The notes: generated from the sequence alone by a model not told the origin. Shown: positions 9,217 to 18,593, counted from the first letter of the stretch. The stretch: DNA of 64,000 nucleotides from SB11 sp943370295 (GCA_943370295.1 CALRQL020000005.1:124001-188000), one strand, 5' to 3'. Numbers and translations are program-made.

Positions 9217-9247
9217 CAAAAGTAAATAACTGCTACATGCAAACAAA
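9217..9247 (-). promoter_or_regulatory. Promoter of proline dehydrogenase, TTTG-N19-TACTTTTG
   Basis: Reading the minus strand, TTTG (9247-9244) is followed by exactly 19 nt and then TACTTTTG (9224-9217), an exact match to the Bacteroidota promoter. The leader to ATG 9152 would be about 60 nt. The -33 box lies inside the first codons of the divergent metallophosphoesterase gene. Confidence 0.75.
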
Positions 9248-10547
9248 CATCCTTCTTTTCCGCCTGCAATTAATTGGTATCCTGCTACTGGTACTGCTGA
9301 TAATTGATTTATACAGTTGGCGGGGCTTGCGGGCATTGCTAAAGAAAATGTCGCCCAAAAAAGTACGGGCAATAAAGTACATATTTTTTGGGCTTAGCGT
9401 AGTAGTATTGCTTGAGGTGATTGCCGTTATGATGTTTCCTCAACTTGAGGAGATGCGCAGACTGCGAGCATTCTTAAGCACCTTTATGATTGCCGTAATA
9501 AGTTCTAAAACCAGCTTTTTGTTGTTTGTGGTGATTGAAGACCTACTGCATACCGTACAATGGGTAATACGCAAAATATGGGGCAAAAAACAACAATTAA
9601 AGCCGGCTCCAGTAACTGAAGAAAACACCGACGAGGCTCCCAAAGCTAAAACCATGAGCCGCGCCAAATTCATCTACCAATCGGGATTAGTGGTGGCAGC
9701 ATCACCCATTTATTTTTTCTCGCGCGGAGCGATGAAAGACGCATACAATTACAAAGTACATCGTATAAAACTTCCCTCGGCCAACTTACCCGATGCGTTT
9801 GACGGGCTAAAAATCGTGCAGGTTTCTGATATCCACTCGGGCTCTTTTTTTGATAAAGATGCAGTGTACAAGGGGGTGAAAATGATTGTGGACGAAAAAC
9901 CGGATGTATTCTTTTTTACGGGCGACATGGTGAATGTGTTTGCCCACGAAATGAACGACTACAAAGACATTTTCTCTCCTATTAAAGCCACTATGGGTAG
10001 TTATTCAACATTGGGAAACCACGATTACGGCGATTACGCTCCTTCATGGAAAAGCAAGGAGGAAAAAGCCCAAAACATGGAGCTTTTATACAGCCACCAC
10101 AAAGATTTGGGGTGGAACTTGCTTCGCAACGAGCACGTGGTGCTTGACCATAAGGGCCAAAAGTTGGGAGTAATTGGAGTAGAAAATTGGGGAAGCAAGG
10201 CGCGTTTCCCTAAATACGGCGATTTGGACAAGGCTCGTGCCGGTATGCCTGATACACCATTTAAAATTCTATTATCACACGACCCTTCCCATTGGGACAG
10301 CAAGGTGCGTCCTGAACACGGCGACATAGACCTTACGCTTTCCGGTCATACACACGGTATGCAGTTTGGTATTGAAAACAGTCTGATAAAATTTAGTCCT
10401 GTGCAATGGATGTACAAACAATGGGCAGGTTTATATACTGAAGGTAACCAACATTTGTACGTGAACAGGGGCTATGGCTTTTTGGGCTATCCCGGCCGCG
10501 TGGGCATTTTACCCGAAATTACAGTAATTGAGTTGGTGAAAGCTTAA
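9237..10547 (+). CDS. Membrane-anchored metallophosphoesterase (YkuE-like)
   Basis: A 436-residue protein. Three hydrophobic segments lie in about the first 110 residues, then a charged linker, then a fourth hydrophobic stretch near residue 150, then a calcineurin-like phosphoesterase domain. The metal ligands are visible in order: VSDIHSG, FTGDMV, LGNHDYGDY, LSHDPSH and LSGHTHGMQ. By family it hydrolyses phosphomonoesters or diesters with two metal ions; YkuE-type enzymes act at the membrane, and the substrate is unknown. The gene starts 85 bp from the divergent proline dehydrogenase and its first codons contain that gene's promoter, so the two may interfere. Confidence 0.85.
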   Translation: MQTNILLFRLQLIGILLLVLLIIDLYSWRGLRALLKKMSPKKVRAIKYIFFGLSVVVLLEVIAVMMFPQLEEMRRLRAFLSTFMIAVISSKTSFLLFVVIEDLLHTVQWVIRKIWGKKQQLKPAPVTEENTDEAPKAKTMSRAKFIYQSGLVVAASPIYFFSRGAMKDAYNYKVHRIKLPSANLPDAFDGLKIVQVSDIHSGSFFDKDAVYKGVKMIVDEKPDVFFFTGDMVNVFAHEMNDYKDIFSPIKATMGSYSTLGNHDYGDYAPSWKSKEEKAQNMELLYSHHKDLGWNLLRNEHVVLDHKGQKLGVIGVENWGSKARFPKYGDLDKARAGMPDTPFKILLSHDPSHWDSKVRPEHGDIDLTLSGHTHGMQFGIENSLIKFSPVQWMYKQWAGLYTEGNQHLYVNRGYGFLGYPGRVGILPEITVIELVKA

Positions 10548-10559
10548 TAATTATCCGTC

Positions 10560-11335
10560 CCCCGTCATTCCCAACTTGATTGGGAATTTCACTTTCTGAC
10601 CCCAACCCGATTAATCCTTAGCTCGACATTCCCACACTCGCCTTCCCCTACAGGGGAAGGGAAAGTTAAAAGCTGTCTGCAAAACAAATAGTCAGGAAGG
10701 GGTAAACGGCCTTGAGCGTGGCATTTCCCCTTAAACTCATCCCCGAAACTTCCTTAGCCCGACTTTCAAATAGCCGCCCCTCTCTAAATTTAGAGATGGA
10801 AAAAGTTAAGCTCTTCTGAGATTACCAATTAGTCAGGGGTGAGTTAAAATGGTTTCTCGTCCACTCCTAACACATCGGGAATAAATCCCGATGCTATTGA
10901 TAGAAGGTTGGGCTCTCTATCCATAGCGGCTGGTCTGTGTACCTGCCGAGAAAAACCCCTACCCGAAATATCCTTAGCCAGACATTCCCAAAGTTGCCGT
11001 CCCCTGTATGGGAAGGAAAAGTTAAAAGCTGTTTGCAAAATAAACAGTAGGATGGGGTCAAAGGGTTGTGCATGGCTTCCATCTTTAACTCACCCCCGAA
11101 ATATACTTTGCCCGACGTTCTCACAGTCGCCCCTCTCTAAATTTAGAGATGGAAAAAGTTAAGCTCTTCTGAGATTACCAATTAGTCAGGGGTGAGTTAA
11201 AACAGTTTACCGACCACCCCTAACCCATCGGGAATAAATCCCGATGCTATTGATAGCAGGTTTGGCACTTTATCCATAGCGGCAGGTCAACGTACCTGTC
11301 GCTAGCCCGTCATTCCCAACTTGATTGGGAAGCTC
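10560..11335. repeat. Repeat island with an approximately 353-bp tandem duplication
   Basis: An 895-bp gap without a credible gene. Two diverged copies of a unit of about 350 bp lie in tandem: the block cccctctctaaatttagag begins at about 10777 and again at about 11130, with the same flanking order in both. Each copy contains that block with the downstream gagattaccaattagtcag, then the hairpin atcgggaataaatcccgat, then a ggcaggt...acctgcc hairpin. Hairpins of the cattcccaacttgattggga family sit at 10564 and 11309. Short ORFs on both strands (for example at 10.9-11.1 kb) are built from repeat sequence and are not genes. Confidence 0.8.
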
Positions 11336-11442
11336 ATTATATAAAAAAGTAGCATTGAACCATGAGATGCTGAAATAAATTCGTCAATACTGCTCTTCTC
11401 AACAATAATCTCCAAATCAACAAGTCGAAAATCATAAATAAA

Positions 11443-14400
11443 TCACTCCCCGTGATGTCCCCCACATCCGCATTGGGTGGGCATAAAGCTGTTGGTTTCT
11501 TCGTGCCAGTGGAAGGTGGCGTTGTAGCCATTGTTTTCCCACCAAAACGGTGCGCGTTTTTTAGGGCTGTCCACTTCGTTCAGCGTGTTGCAATCGTATA
11601 AACGACCGTTTATCATGGTGTAACGCAGGCTTTCAGTATTGGTAATCGTATCCAGCGGGTTTTTGTCCATAATCAGCAAATCGGCCAGTTTACCGGGTTC
11701 AAGGCTGCCTATTTGGTCGCCCATGCCGATGTATTGCGCACCGTTCATCGTAGCACTGCGTATGGCTTCCATCGCACTCATACCGCCCTGTGCCAGCATC
11801 CATAGTTCCCAATGTGCGCCAATGCCTTGTATCTGTCCATGACTGCCCAAATTCACCTTCACACCGCTATCGCTTAGTTGTTTGCACGACTTACTTACCA
11901 AAATATGCCCGTTTTCGTATTCCTCTTCGGGTATCATGGTGCGGTGGCGGCTGCGCTCATCAATAATGCCGCGAGGGGTAAAGTTGAGCAAACGCTCCTT
12001 TTCCCACACGTTGGTGTGTTGGTACCAGTAGTATTCGCCGTTTACACCGCCGTAGTTTACAATCAGTGTAGGAGTGTAACCCGTTTGGCTGGCACTCCAC
12101 AGTTGTATTACGTCATTATATGCAGGCGCAACGGGTATGTTGTGTTCTATGCCCGTATGGCCGTCTAAAATCATGCTCATGTTGTGGTAGAAGAACGAAC
12201 CGCCTTCGGGTACAACCATAATGCCCAATTCACGGGCAGCTTCAATCACCTGCTGGCGTTGCTCTCGGCGGGGTTGGTTGTAGCTTTTCACCGAAAAAGC
12301 ACCCAATGCTTTAGTCCTACGTATCGCCGATTTAGCATCCTCTAAACTATTTACCACGGCTTTAAAATCGCCGTCGGCACCGTACAATATCGTCCCTGTT
12401 GAGTACACGCGGGGGCCAATCATACTGCCGTATTTCACCATCTCGCTTTGGGTAAATACCATTTCGCTGTTACTGCTGGGGTCGTGCGTGGTGGTGATTC
12501 CGTAGGCTAAACTTGCATAATACGGCCAGTGTTTTTGCGGGTGCAACCCTTGGCGGAAGGTACCCAAATGCGCGTGTACATCTACCAAACCGGGCATAAT
12601 GGTTTTGCCGCTGCAATCAATGGTATCATCCGCTTTGGGGCTGGTTTTCCAAACATCGGTCATCAAGCCTATATCGGTGATAATATTGTCTTTAATTAAA
12701 ATATACCCGTTTTCTATCACGTTGTTATTATTATCAACGGTTATAATACGGGCGTTGGTCAACAGTTTTGTACCTGTTGGTTTATTGGTTTTTAATTCCA
12801 GCCCTATTTTTATCCCAACGGTATCAACGGGTACAATGCTGTCGGCTGCGCCTTCAACAAAAAGAAAACGGTTTTTAATTTCTACCGTAAAATATTCTTC
12901 GCCCAGCGTATAGTGCAGTTTTTTGCTATCGCCGCTCCAATTCAGGTTGAAACCGGCATCGCGTGCTACTTGCGAAACAGGGACTGCTTTGGTATTGCGG
13001 TTCAAATCAAAGGTTTTGCCCGATTTTGGAACGGGAATAATGTAGGCTTTGTGCAAATCGGTAAAGGCTATCCATTTACCGTCGGGACTTGGGGTGTAAT
13101 CTTTTCCATATTCTGAAGTAAATAATTCTTTTTTATTATTTCCTGATAAATCCACCTCGAAATACTTTTTACCCTGCTGAAAATAAATTCCTTTTCCATT
13201 GGCGGTGAAAACGGGATTACTGCCGCCTTCGCTGATTAATACCGCGTTTTTACCGTCGGCATCGGCCAAATAAACACCTGTGTTTTCACAGAACGTATAG
13301 CCTTGGTGGTCGTTACCGTGTTCTTTGCGGTAAACGATTTTTTTACCGTCAGGCGAGTAAGCAGGTTCGCGGAAAATGCCTTTTTCGGTGGTTATTTTTT
13401 TGGTTTTTCCTTTTTTAAACTCGTATTCCCAGATAGCGCCCGTGGCGGTATCGTTCCACGTAACGTATAACAGTTTTTTATTATCGGGACTGAAAACAGG
13501 CTCAAATTCAAACGCATCGGCTTGGTTGGTGAGGCGCACAGGCGTGCCGTTGGGCAGTTCTTTTTTCCATAAATAACCTACGGCAGAGAACAGAAGGGTT
13601 TTACCGTCGGGCGAGGTGATGGCGTGGCGTATCATTTTTGCCCCGAAGGTGTCGGGCGATACCTCCTGTTTGAATTTCACCGCATCGTGTATGCGGTGGG
13701 TGGCAGTGGCCGTAAACGGAATTTCAGCCGCTTGCTGGGTTTGGGTGTTTATCTTCCACAGCTTGCCCTGCGCCCAAATAACGATGTGGATGTTATCAGG
13801 CAGCCAGTTATAGCCTGTGTACACGCCAAAAATGGCCCATGCCTCTTGCTGGTCTTTGCTTAGTTTGTCAAACACGGGCATTTGTTGCCCCGTTTGCAGG
13901 TTGTGTATGTATAACACGCTTTTGGTGCGCACGCGACGTACAAAGGCCACTTGCTTGCCATCAGGACTGGGTTGAGGGCGGCAAGCACCGCCGGGCCCGC
14001 TGATAAGGTCGCGCAATTCGCCTGTTTCGCGGTCGTAACGGCGAATGATGTATATCTGGCTGTTGGGGTCTTTGTTGTACTGGAAATAGCCACCGGGGTA
14101 CATATCCTCGCTAAAGTACAGGTAGCGGCCATCGGGCGAGAGGGCAGGCTCGTTCACGTCCTGTTGGTCGTTTTTACGTTTGGTAAGCTGTATGCCGCTG
14201 CCGCCTGTGATGTGGTACATCCACATTTCGCCCGCACCTAACGAACGGCTGCTGGTAAAATGCTTGCGCGCAATGATGTATTGCCCGTCGGGAGTCCACA
14301 CGGGGTTGTTTAGCAAACGGAAATCTTCTTGGGTAATTTGTTTGGCGTTTTTACCGTCGGCATCCATCACCCACACGTTATCGCCGCCGCCTGCATCGCT

Positions 14401-14703
14401 GGTAAAGCATATTTTTTTACCATCGGGACTAAAACGGGGCTGCACCTCAAACGCATGACCGCCGCGCAACAGCGTGGCCGTGCCGCCTGCAACGGGCAGG
14501 CTGTATATATCGCCCAGCATATCAAACACAAGGGTTTTACCATCGGGGCTAACGTCGAGGTTCATCCACGTGCCCTCGTGGGTGGTGATGGTTACTTCTT
14601 TATACGGCCCCGGAGGGTTGCTAACGTCCCACTTGGGGGCTTTGTCTTGTGCAAACGCATTTATAACGGCTAATGAAAGAATAGCAGCGTACAGTTTTTT
14701 CAT
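11443..14703 (-). CDS. Secreted PD40 beta-propeller / amidohydrolase fusion
   Basis: A 1086-residue exported protein. A signal peptide (MKKLYAAILSLAVINAFAQ) is followed by TolB-like PD40 propeller repeats to about residue 600 (recurring SPDGK motifs: DVSPDGKTL, RFSPDGKKI, SPDGRYLYFSED). From about residue 640 there is an amidohydrolase domain with the metal-binding GLVDVHAHLG, then IEHNI and GSHGQ. The end, CGCGGHHGE, is a cysteine/histidine tail that could bind metal. The family cleaves C-N bonds in cyclic amides or peptides in the periplasm; substrate unknown. The promoter-like TACCTTCG lies just upstream. A decayed, inverted copy of this promoter and signal-peptide region lies at 16.43-16.63 kb. 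Confidence 0.88.
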   Translation of the reverse strand: MKKLYAAILSLAVINAFAQDKAPKWDVSNPPGPYKEVTITTHEGTWMNLDVSPDGKTLVFDMLGDIYSLPVAGGTATLLRGGHAFEVQPRFSPDGKKICFTSDAGGGDNVWVMDADGKNAKQITQEDFRLLNNPVWTPDGQYIIARKHFTSSRSLGAGEMWMYHITGGSGIQLTKRKNDQQDVNEPALSPDGRYLYFSEDMYPGGYFQYNKDPNSQIYIIRRYDRETGELRDLISGPGGACRPQPSPDGKQVAFVRRVRTKSVLYIHNLQTGQQMPVFDKLSKDQQEAWAIFGVYTGYNWLPDNIHIVIWAQGKLWKINTQTQQAAEIPFTATATHRIHDAVKFKQEVSPDTFGAKMIRHAITSPDGKTLLFSAVGYLWKKELPNGTPVRLTNQADAFEFEPVFSPDNKKLLYVTWNDTATGAIWEYEFKKGKTKKITTEKGIFREPAYSPDGKKIVYRKEHGNDHQGYTFCENTGVYLADADGKNAVLISEGGSNPVFTANGKGIYFQQGKKYFEVDLSGNNKKELFTSEYGKDYTPSPDGKWIAFTDLHKAYIIPVPKSGKTFDLNRNTKAVPVSQVARDAGFNLNWSGDSKKLHYTLGEEYFTVEIKNRFLFVEGAADSIVPVDTVGIKIGLELKTNKPTGTKLLTNARIITVDNNNNVIENGYILIKDNIITDIGLMTDVWKTSPKADDTIDCSGKTIMPGLVDVHAHLGTFRQGLHPQKHWPYYASLAYGITTTHDPSSNSEMVFTQSEMVKYGSMIGPRVYSTGTILYGADGDFKAVVNSLEDAKSAIRRTKALGAFSVKSYNQPRREQRQQVIEAARELGIMVVPEGGSFFYHNMSMILDGHTGIEHNIPVAPAYNDVIQLWSASQTGYTPTLIVNYGGVNGEYYWYQHTNVWEKERLLNFTPRGIIDERSRHRTMIPEEEYENGHILVSKSCKQLSDSGVKVNLGSHGQIQGIGAHWELWMLAQGGMSAMEAIRSATMNGAQYIGMGDQIGSLEPGKLADLLIMDKNPLDTITNTESLRYTMINGRLYDCNTLNEVDSPKKRAPFWWENNGYNATFHWHEETNSFMPTQCGCGGHHGE

Positions 14704-14762
14704 AAAGGCGAAGGTAAAAAGTTTTTGGAATTGTGGGGAGGATTTGGAGGAGGGGTGGAGGA

Positions 14763-15731
14763 TTATCGGTGGGTGGTTCCAATAAACTGAATATAATTTA
14801 AATGTGCTTTTTCGCTTAAATTATCTATATCTACTTCAACATAGTTTTCTCTTATAAAAGCTAATAATTCTTTGAATTTTTCCTTTATTTCTGTGAAATT
14901 TTTAACTGCCAAGGCCATATCAGAATTCGAAAAATCGGCAAAGTGATCGCGAGTTAAAGGCTCAATGTCAGGCTTATGATATAGAAACCATTTCCATAAA
15001 TAATTAAATTCGTTTATTAGCTTTTGCAGATCTTTATCGTAAAGATGAAAGGTGTTACTTTCAATAATATTTTTATAGTTTTCACAATAATATTCTCCTT
15101 CCCTTGTTAATATAAGTGGTAAGCTTTGGACGAATCTGTTGATACCATTAATATCAATTTTTGAAAATAAATTATTAAGTACGAGAATATCTTTCTCTCT
15201 TTTTATATCAACTCTGCTTTCGCTTGGCCTTTTAGGTTTTTTTTCTAAAACAATTTTCAAGCCATTATAAAGTTTATTTGCTAAATCAGCTTTTCGATCT
15301 TTATCCTTTTTATCTTTAATTGAAAAAGATGTTATTCTTCTTTTTTCTAAATCAAAAGGACTGTCTTTTGAAAAATCTCCAAAATCATTGTGATATAACA
15401 TAATTATACGCTCCCACCCTAAATTAGCAATAGCATAACCCAATTCAATTAACACATTTGGGTTTGGAGTTTTTCTCCCATCATAATTTTGATTTACGGT
15501 AGTAATATCACAAACAAAAATATCCGCTTTGCTAATTTTCTTAAATATTGTTCTTGGAATCTCAGGGCTACCGGCTTCATCTCTTGTGGCTTCATCTAAA
15601 TGAAGTTGGATTTTATCATTCTCATCCAATGAGTTTAAGGCCGATTTAATAGCACTTCTTATAGCTGAAGAAGTTTTTTCTCTATCTAAATCTGATTGCC
15701 ATGAATAAAATACAGTTGATAATGTTTCCAT
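14763..15731 (-). CDS. TIR-like domain protein with unknown C-terminal domain
   Basis: A 322-residue, AT-rich gene. The N-terminal 150 residues look like a TIR-like nucleotide-binding fold: FYSWQSD at the first strand (residues 8-14), an acidic stretch HLDEATRD, ISKADIFVCDIT, then NPNVLIELGYA, whose Glu96 sits where TIR NADases carry the catalytic glutamate. Residues 160-322 are mostly helical and unrecognised. Proteins that open with YSWQSD often occur in anti-phage or signalling loci, so an NAD-consuming effector role is plausible but inferred. There is no partner gene beside it. It lies between the amidohydrolase gene and an inverted fragment of the same gene, with base composition unlike either. 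Confidence 0.6.
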   Translation of the reverse strand: METLSTVFYSWQSDLDREKTSSAIRSAIKSALNSLDENDKIQLHLDEATRDEAGSPEIPRTIFKKISKADIFVCDITTVNQNYDGRKTPNPNVLIELGYAIANLGWERIIMLYHNDFGDFSKDSPFDLEKRRITSFSIKDKKDKDRKADLANKLYNGLKIVLEKKPKRPSESRVDIKREKDILVLNNLFSKIDINGINRFVQSLPLILTREGEYYCENYKNIIESNTFHLYDKDLQKLINEFNYLWKWFLYHKPDIEPLTRDHFADFSNSDMALAVKNFTEIKEKFKELLAFIRENYVEVDIDNLSEKAHLNYIQFIGTTHR

Positions 15732-16056
15732 AAAAGTAATAATAAGAAGTGGTTAGGTAAAAAACAAGTGGGAACATAAAATTCCCTTAAACAAGCGTCC
15801 CGCTTGTGCTTGTTTTAATTCACCCCTGAATATTTGATAATTGTGGAATAGCCCAACGGTTCCACTATTTTGACCACCCCTTAGTCCCCTCCTAAACCAC
15901 CCGCTGCCCACTGTAGGAGGGGAAATGCTGCGTGCTGGGCTGCCTCATCCCCGTAACCAGTTCTCTAACCACACTTGCACGTCGCTTCTCTCCTTGGATA
16001 AGGAGGGACTGAGGGTGGTTTGATAATTATTAATTAGATTGGCAAGGTAAAGGTGA
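15732..16056. repeat. Intergenic hairpin repeats, no gene
   Basis: 325 bp without a coding frame. It holds a short inverted repeat around caagcgtcccgcttg (about 15793) and pieces of the purine/pyrimidine-rich ccctcctt...aaggaggg repeat family (about 15890-16015), also seen at 19.4-19.6 and 41.1 kb. Confidence 0.55.
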
Positions 16057-16317
16057 CTATTTTTTAATGTAAAAACGAGTCCACCTAGGATAGTTACATT
16101 TACTGGACCAATCTAATACTAACATGTCTTGTTCAAACGACTCTTGACGTGTGTTTGATTTTTCATCGAACCAAACACAAACCACAGAACTTTCACTTTG
16201 ATATGAATCTTCACCAAATGGGTAAATCCATTCATATTCTTTAACTGTCATTTTGGGTCCGCCAGACTTTAGACGAACCACATTACCTGTTGTAAATTTT
16301 TTTACTTTATGCAACAA
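16057..16317 (-). CDS. Small DUF2158 (YodC-like) protein
   Basis: 86 residues. The segment GNVVRLKSGGPKMTVKEYEW, followed by VVCVWFDEKSN and FEQDMLVL, matches the pattern of the small DUF2158/YodC family (VVxLKSGGPxMTV...CxWF...F...L), whose function is unknown. Residues 26-36 between the two blocks form a short acidic insertion. No ATG exists upstream in frame, so the start is probably TTG at 16317 (or 16314). The gene is AT-rich and lies on the same strand as the TIR-like gene, separated from it by 325 bp of repeats, so co-transcription is uncertain. Confidence 0.65.
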   Translation of the reverse strand: MLHKVKKFTTGNVVRLKSGGPKMTVKEYEWIYPFGEDSYQSESSVVCVWFDEKSNTRQESFEQDMLVLDWSSKCNYPRWTRFYIKK

Positions 16318-16432
16318 TGAATTATCTTTTTCTATAACAGAGGAGTAAATCTTATTTTTTGTCAGTTATAATTTCAAAATAATGACATTTTTTCTGATGA
16401 TTTTAATGCCACTAATATCCCCCTGCCACTCG

Positions 16433-16625
16433 TCCAAATCTCTTCCCACAATTCCAAAAACTTTTACCTTCGCCAGCATGAAAATACCGCTACCTGTTTT
16501 TCTTTCATTTATTACAATAAGCGTATTCGCCTAAGACAAACCCAAAAGGGACGTTAGCAATCCGAAAAAAGCACATGATCGAACCCTGACGGTAAAAACG
16601 GCAAACAAATCCCCCAATCAATAAA
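16433..16625 (+). pseudogene. Decayed inverted copy of the amidohydrolase 5' end
   Basis: About 45 bp before the ATG at 16478 nearly match the sequence before the amidohydrolase ATG at 14703 (shared cacaattccaaaaac, then tttaccttcgcc). The reading frame that follows is also homologous. A signal-peptide-like MKIPLPVFLSF...SVFA is followed by a TAA at 16532 where the intact gene has CAA (Gln19). Beyond it, DKPKRDVSNP aligns with DKAPKWDVSNP of the intact protein, and similarity fades by about 16600. This is a 5' remnant of a paralogue, on the opposite strand from the intact gene. Confidence 0.8.
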
Positions 16626-16634
16626 TCCAACAAA

Positions 16635-18593
16635 TCAAAAATTAAGGTTGCGCCAGCCCTTCACCAAGATATTTAGGTCGTTGCCAATCGAGTAGTCTTT
16701 GGCATAAAAGAAATTCAGTTTTTCGGCAGAAATAAAGTGCGTATTACCCTTTAGCGCATCTAACGGCGAAAGCAAACCGGGCTTTATGGTGGGCAAGGTA
16801 TTCATGTTTTCGGCAGGAGCATACCCCACCAACGAGCGTTTACCCCCGATAACGTTTAGCAATCCGGCAAAAGCGCGGGCAGGTTTTTTCATCAACCACC
16901 CCAACACCGGAAACAAAGCCACCAACACCACCGAAGCAATAATATCAAACACCCGCTTGTTGGCTGCCAAAGCCGGTTCGGCAATGTTCAGTTTCAAATC
17001 AACGGTGTATAATTCGCCGTTGGTGTTTTTGCTGTTGCTGCCAATAATATAAAAGCTGTTGCGGGGCACAATTTTAAAATTCACCTGCTCATTGTCCATG
17101 CGGCTCATCCAGCCCATAATGGTCTCGGCAGAAATATCGCGGGCGCAAAAAATCACTTCCGTCACATCAAACACCTCGCAAATTTCTTTCAGGTGGTTCA
17201 TGTTGCCCAAATAGCGGCTACCGTCTTTAAACGGCCCGTTTGCCGACACAAAACCCTTAAACGTGTGCGGCGCATTGCTTTCTTTCAGCAGGTCGTACAC
17301 GCGCAAGGCTTCCTCTTCCTCGCCCGCAATAATGGTATTGTAGGCAAATTGCTGCCCGTAGTTAAGGTTGCGAAACCGTACCGAATGCAGCAGTAAACGC
17401 CAGCCGCACAAAAACACTGCTCCCCACAGGGCATCCAGTATTATCAGCGCACGTGAGAAACGCAACGAATCGGGCAAAAAGGCATACACCACACTTATCA
17501 TGATGGTGCCCCAAAACAAGCCTTGTAAGATGTTTTTAAGCGTGTGTTTGCGATGATATCCCCCGCTTAGGTACATACCCAGCACAAACAGGGCTACGTA
17601 CAGCACACCGTTAAAGTACAGGTATTTTAAAGGGTACTCGCCGCCCAGCACGTATTTGTGGTTGTTTTCCCAATACTCTTTGGCGTAATAGTGGCCTATA
17701 AACAGTATCAGGGCATCAATTACAGCATACTTACTGCGTTGCCAAAACCGCCAGCACAAGGCCAGCGCAGCACGGAACCAAATGGCTACATTAATAAACA
17801 GGCTAAACAGCTGTGCATTGCCGCCTTTGTAGTGTTTTTGGGCAAAGATTACCATAGCCCTGTAAAACACAAATACGTAGTTTACACTGGTTTTTTTGGT
17901 GCTTTCGCCCTTGTAATGAATGATAGTGGTATCAGCAAAGTAATAGTTTTTATAACCCGCCAGCGTGATGCGGTAGCTAAGGTCAATATCCTCGCCGTAC
18001 ATGAAAAAAGTTTCATCCAGCAGGCCTATTTTATCCAATACGGTTTTGCGTATCAGCATAAAAGCCCCTGCCAACACTTCCACCTCATTGGTTTCGTGTT
18101 CGCTCAGGTATTTCAGGTGGTAACGGCCAAAAACTTTCGATTTCGGAAAAATCTTCGATAAGCCGCACATTTTATAAAATGCAACTGCCGGAGTAGGCAA
18201 TCCACGTTTTGATTCAGGCAAAAATTTTCCTTTGCCATCAATCATGCGCACACCCAACCCGCCTGCATCGGGGGTAGCATCCATAAAGGCCACTACCTTT
18301 TCAAAAGTACTTTCTTCAACTACGGTATCGGGGTTTAGCAGCAGCACGTATTCGCCCGTGCTTTCTACTATGGCTTGGTTATTAGCTGCTGAAAACCCTA
18401 CGTTTTTTTTATTGGCGATGAGTTTTACATCGGGAAATTTTTCGCGAACCATCTCCACGCTCCCATCCACCGAGTCGTTATCCACCACAAATATTTCGGT
18501 AGGCACTTTTTGGGCAGCCTTTTGCGCACTTAGCAAAGCCTGCTCTAAAAACGCCTTTACGTTATAGTTGACGATGATAACGGATAACTTCAC
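16635..18593 (-). CDS. Family 2 glycosyltransferase fused to a degenerate sugar-transferase-like domain
   Basis: 652 residues. The N-terminal 240 are a GT-A family 2 glycosyltransferase of the rhamnosyl/N-acetylglucosaminyl type (VIIVNYNVKAFLEQAL, VVDNDSVDGS, NVGFSAANNQA, LLLNPDTVV, MYGEDIDLSYR). Four to five membrane spans follow at about residues 275-410, then a CoA-binding-like fold (NTIIAGEEEEAL...FKGFVSANG) and a tail reminiscent of polyprenyl-phosphate sugar transferases (KRVFDIIASVVLVALFP...YAKDYSIGNDLNILVKGW). It lacks the full catalytic block of that family, so the second half may be structural. Likely role: surface polysaccharide assembly at the inner membrane. It lies 12 bp after recR on the same strand, so probably one transcript. 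Confidence 0.82.
   Translation of the reverse strand: MKLSVIIVNYNVKAFLEQALLSAQKAAQKVPTEIFVVDNDSVDGSVEMVREKFPDVKLIANKKNVGFSAANNQAIVESTGEYVLLLNPDTVVEESTFEKVVAFMDATPDAGGLGVRMIDGKGKFLPESKRGLPTPAVAFYKMCGLSKIFPKSKVFGRYHLKYLSEHETNEVEVLAGAFMLIRKTVLDKIGLLDETFFMYGEDIDLSYRITLAGYKNYYFADTTIIHYKGESTKKTSVNYVFVFYRAMVIFAQKHYKGGNAQLFSLFINVAIWFRAALALCWRFWQRSKYAVIDALILFIGHYYAKEYWENNHKYVLGGEYPLKYLYFNGVLYVALFVLGMYLSGGYHRKHTLKNILQGLFWGTIMISVVYAFLPDSLRFSRALIILDALWGAVFLCGWRLLLHSVRFRNLNYGQQFAYNTIIAGEEEEALRVYDLLKESNAPHTFKGFVSANGPFKDGSRYLGNMNHLKEICEVFDVTEVIFCARDISAETIMGWMSRMDNEQVNFKIVPRNSFYIIGSNSKNTNGELYTVDLKLNIAEPALAANKRVFDIIASVVLVALFPVLGWLMKKPARAFAGLLNVIGGKRSLVGYAPAENMNTLPTIKPGLLSPLDALKGNTHFISAEKLNFFYAKDYSIGNDLNILVKGWRNLNF

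Noticed and set aside
12599..14785. Several open frames of 90-115 codons on the plus strand
   Set aside because: They are antisense to the amidohydrolase gene, whose frame, signal peptide and motifs are continuous. Their composition is that of shadow frames.
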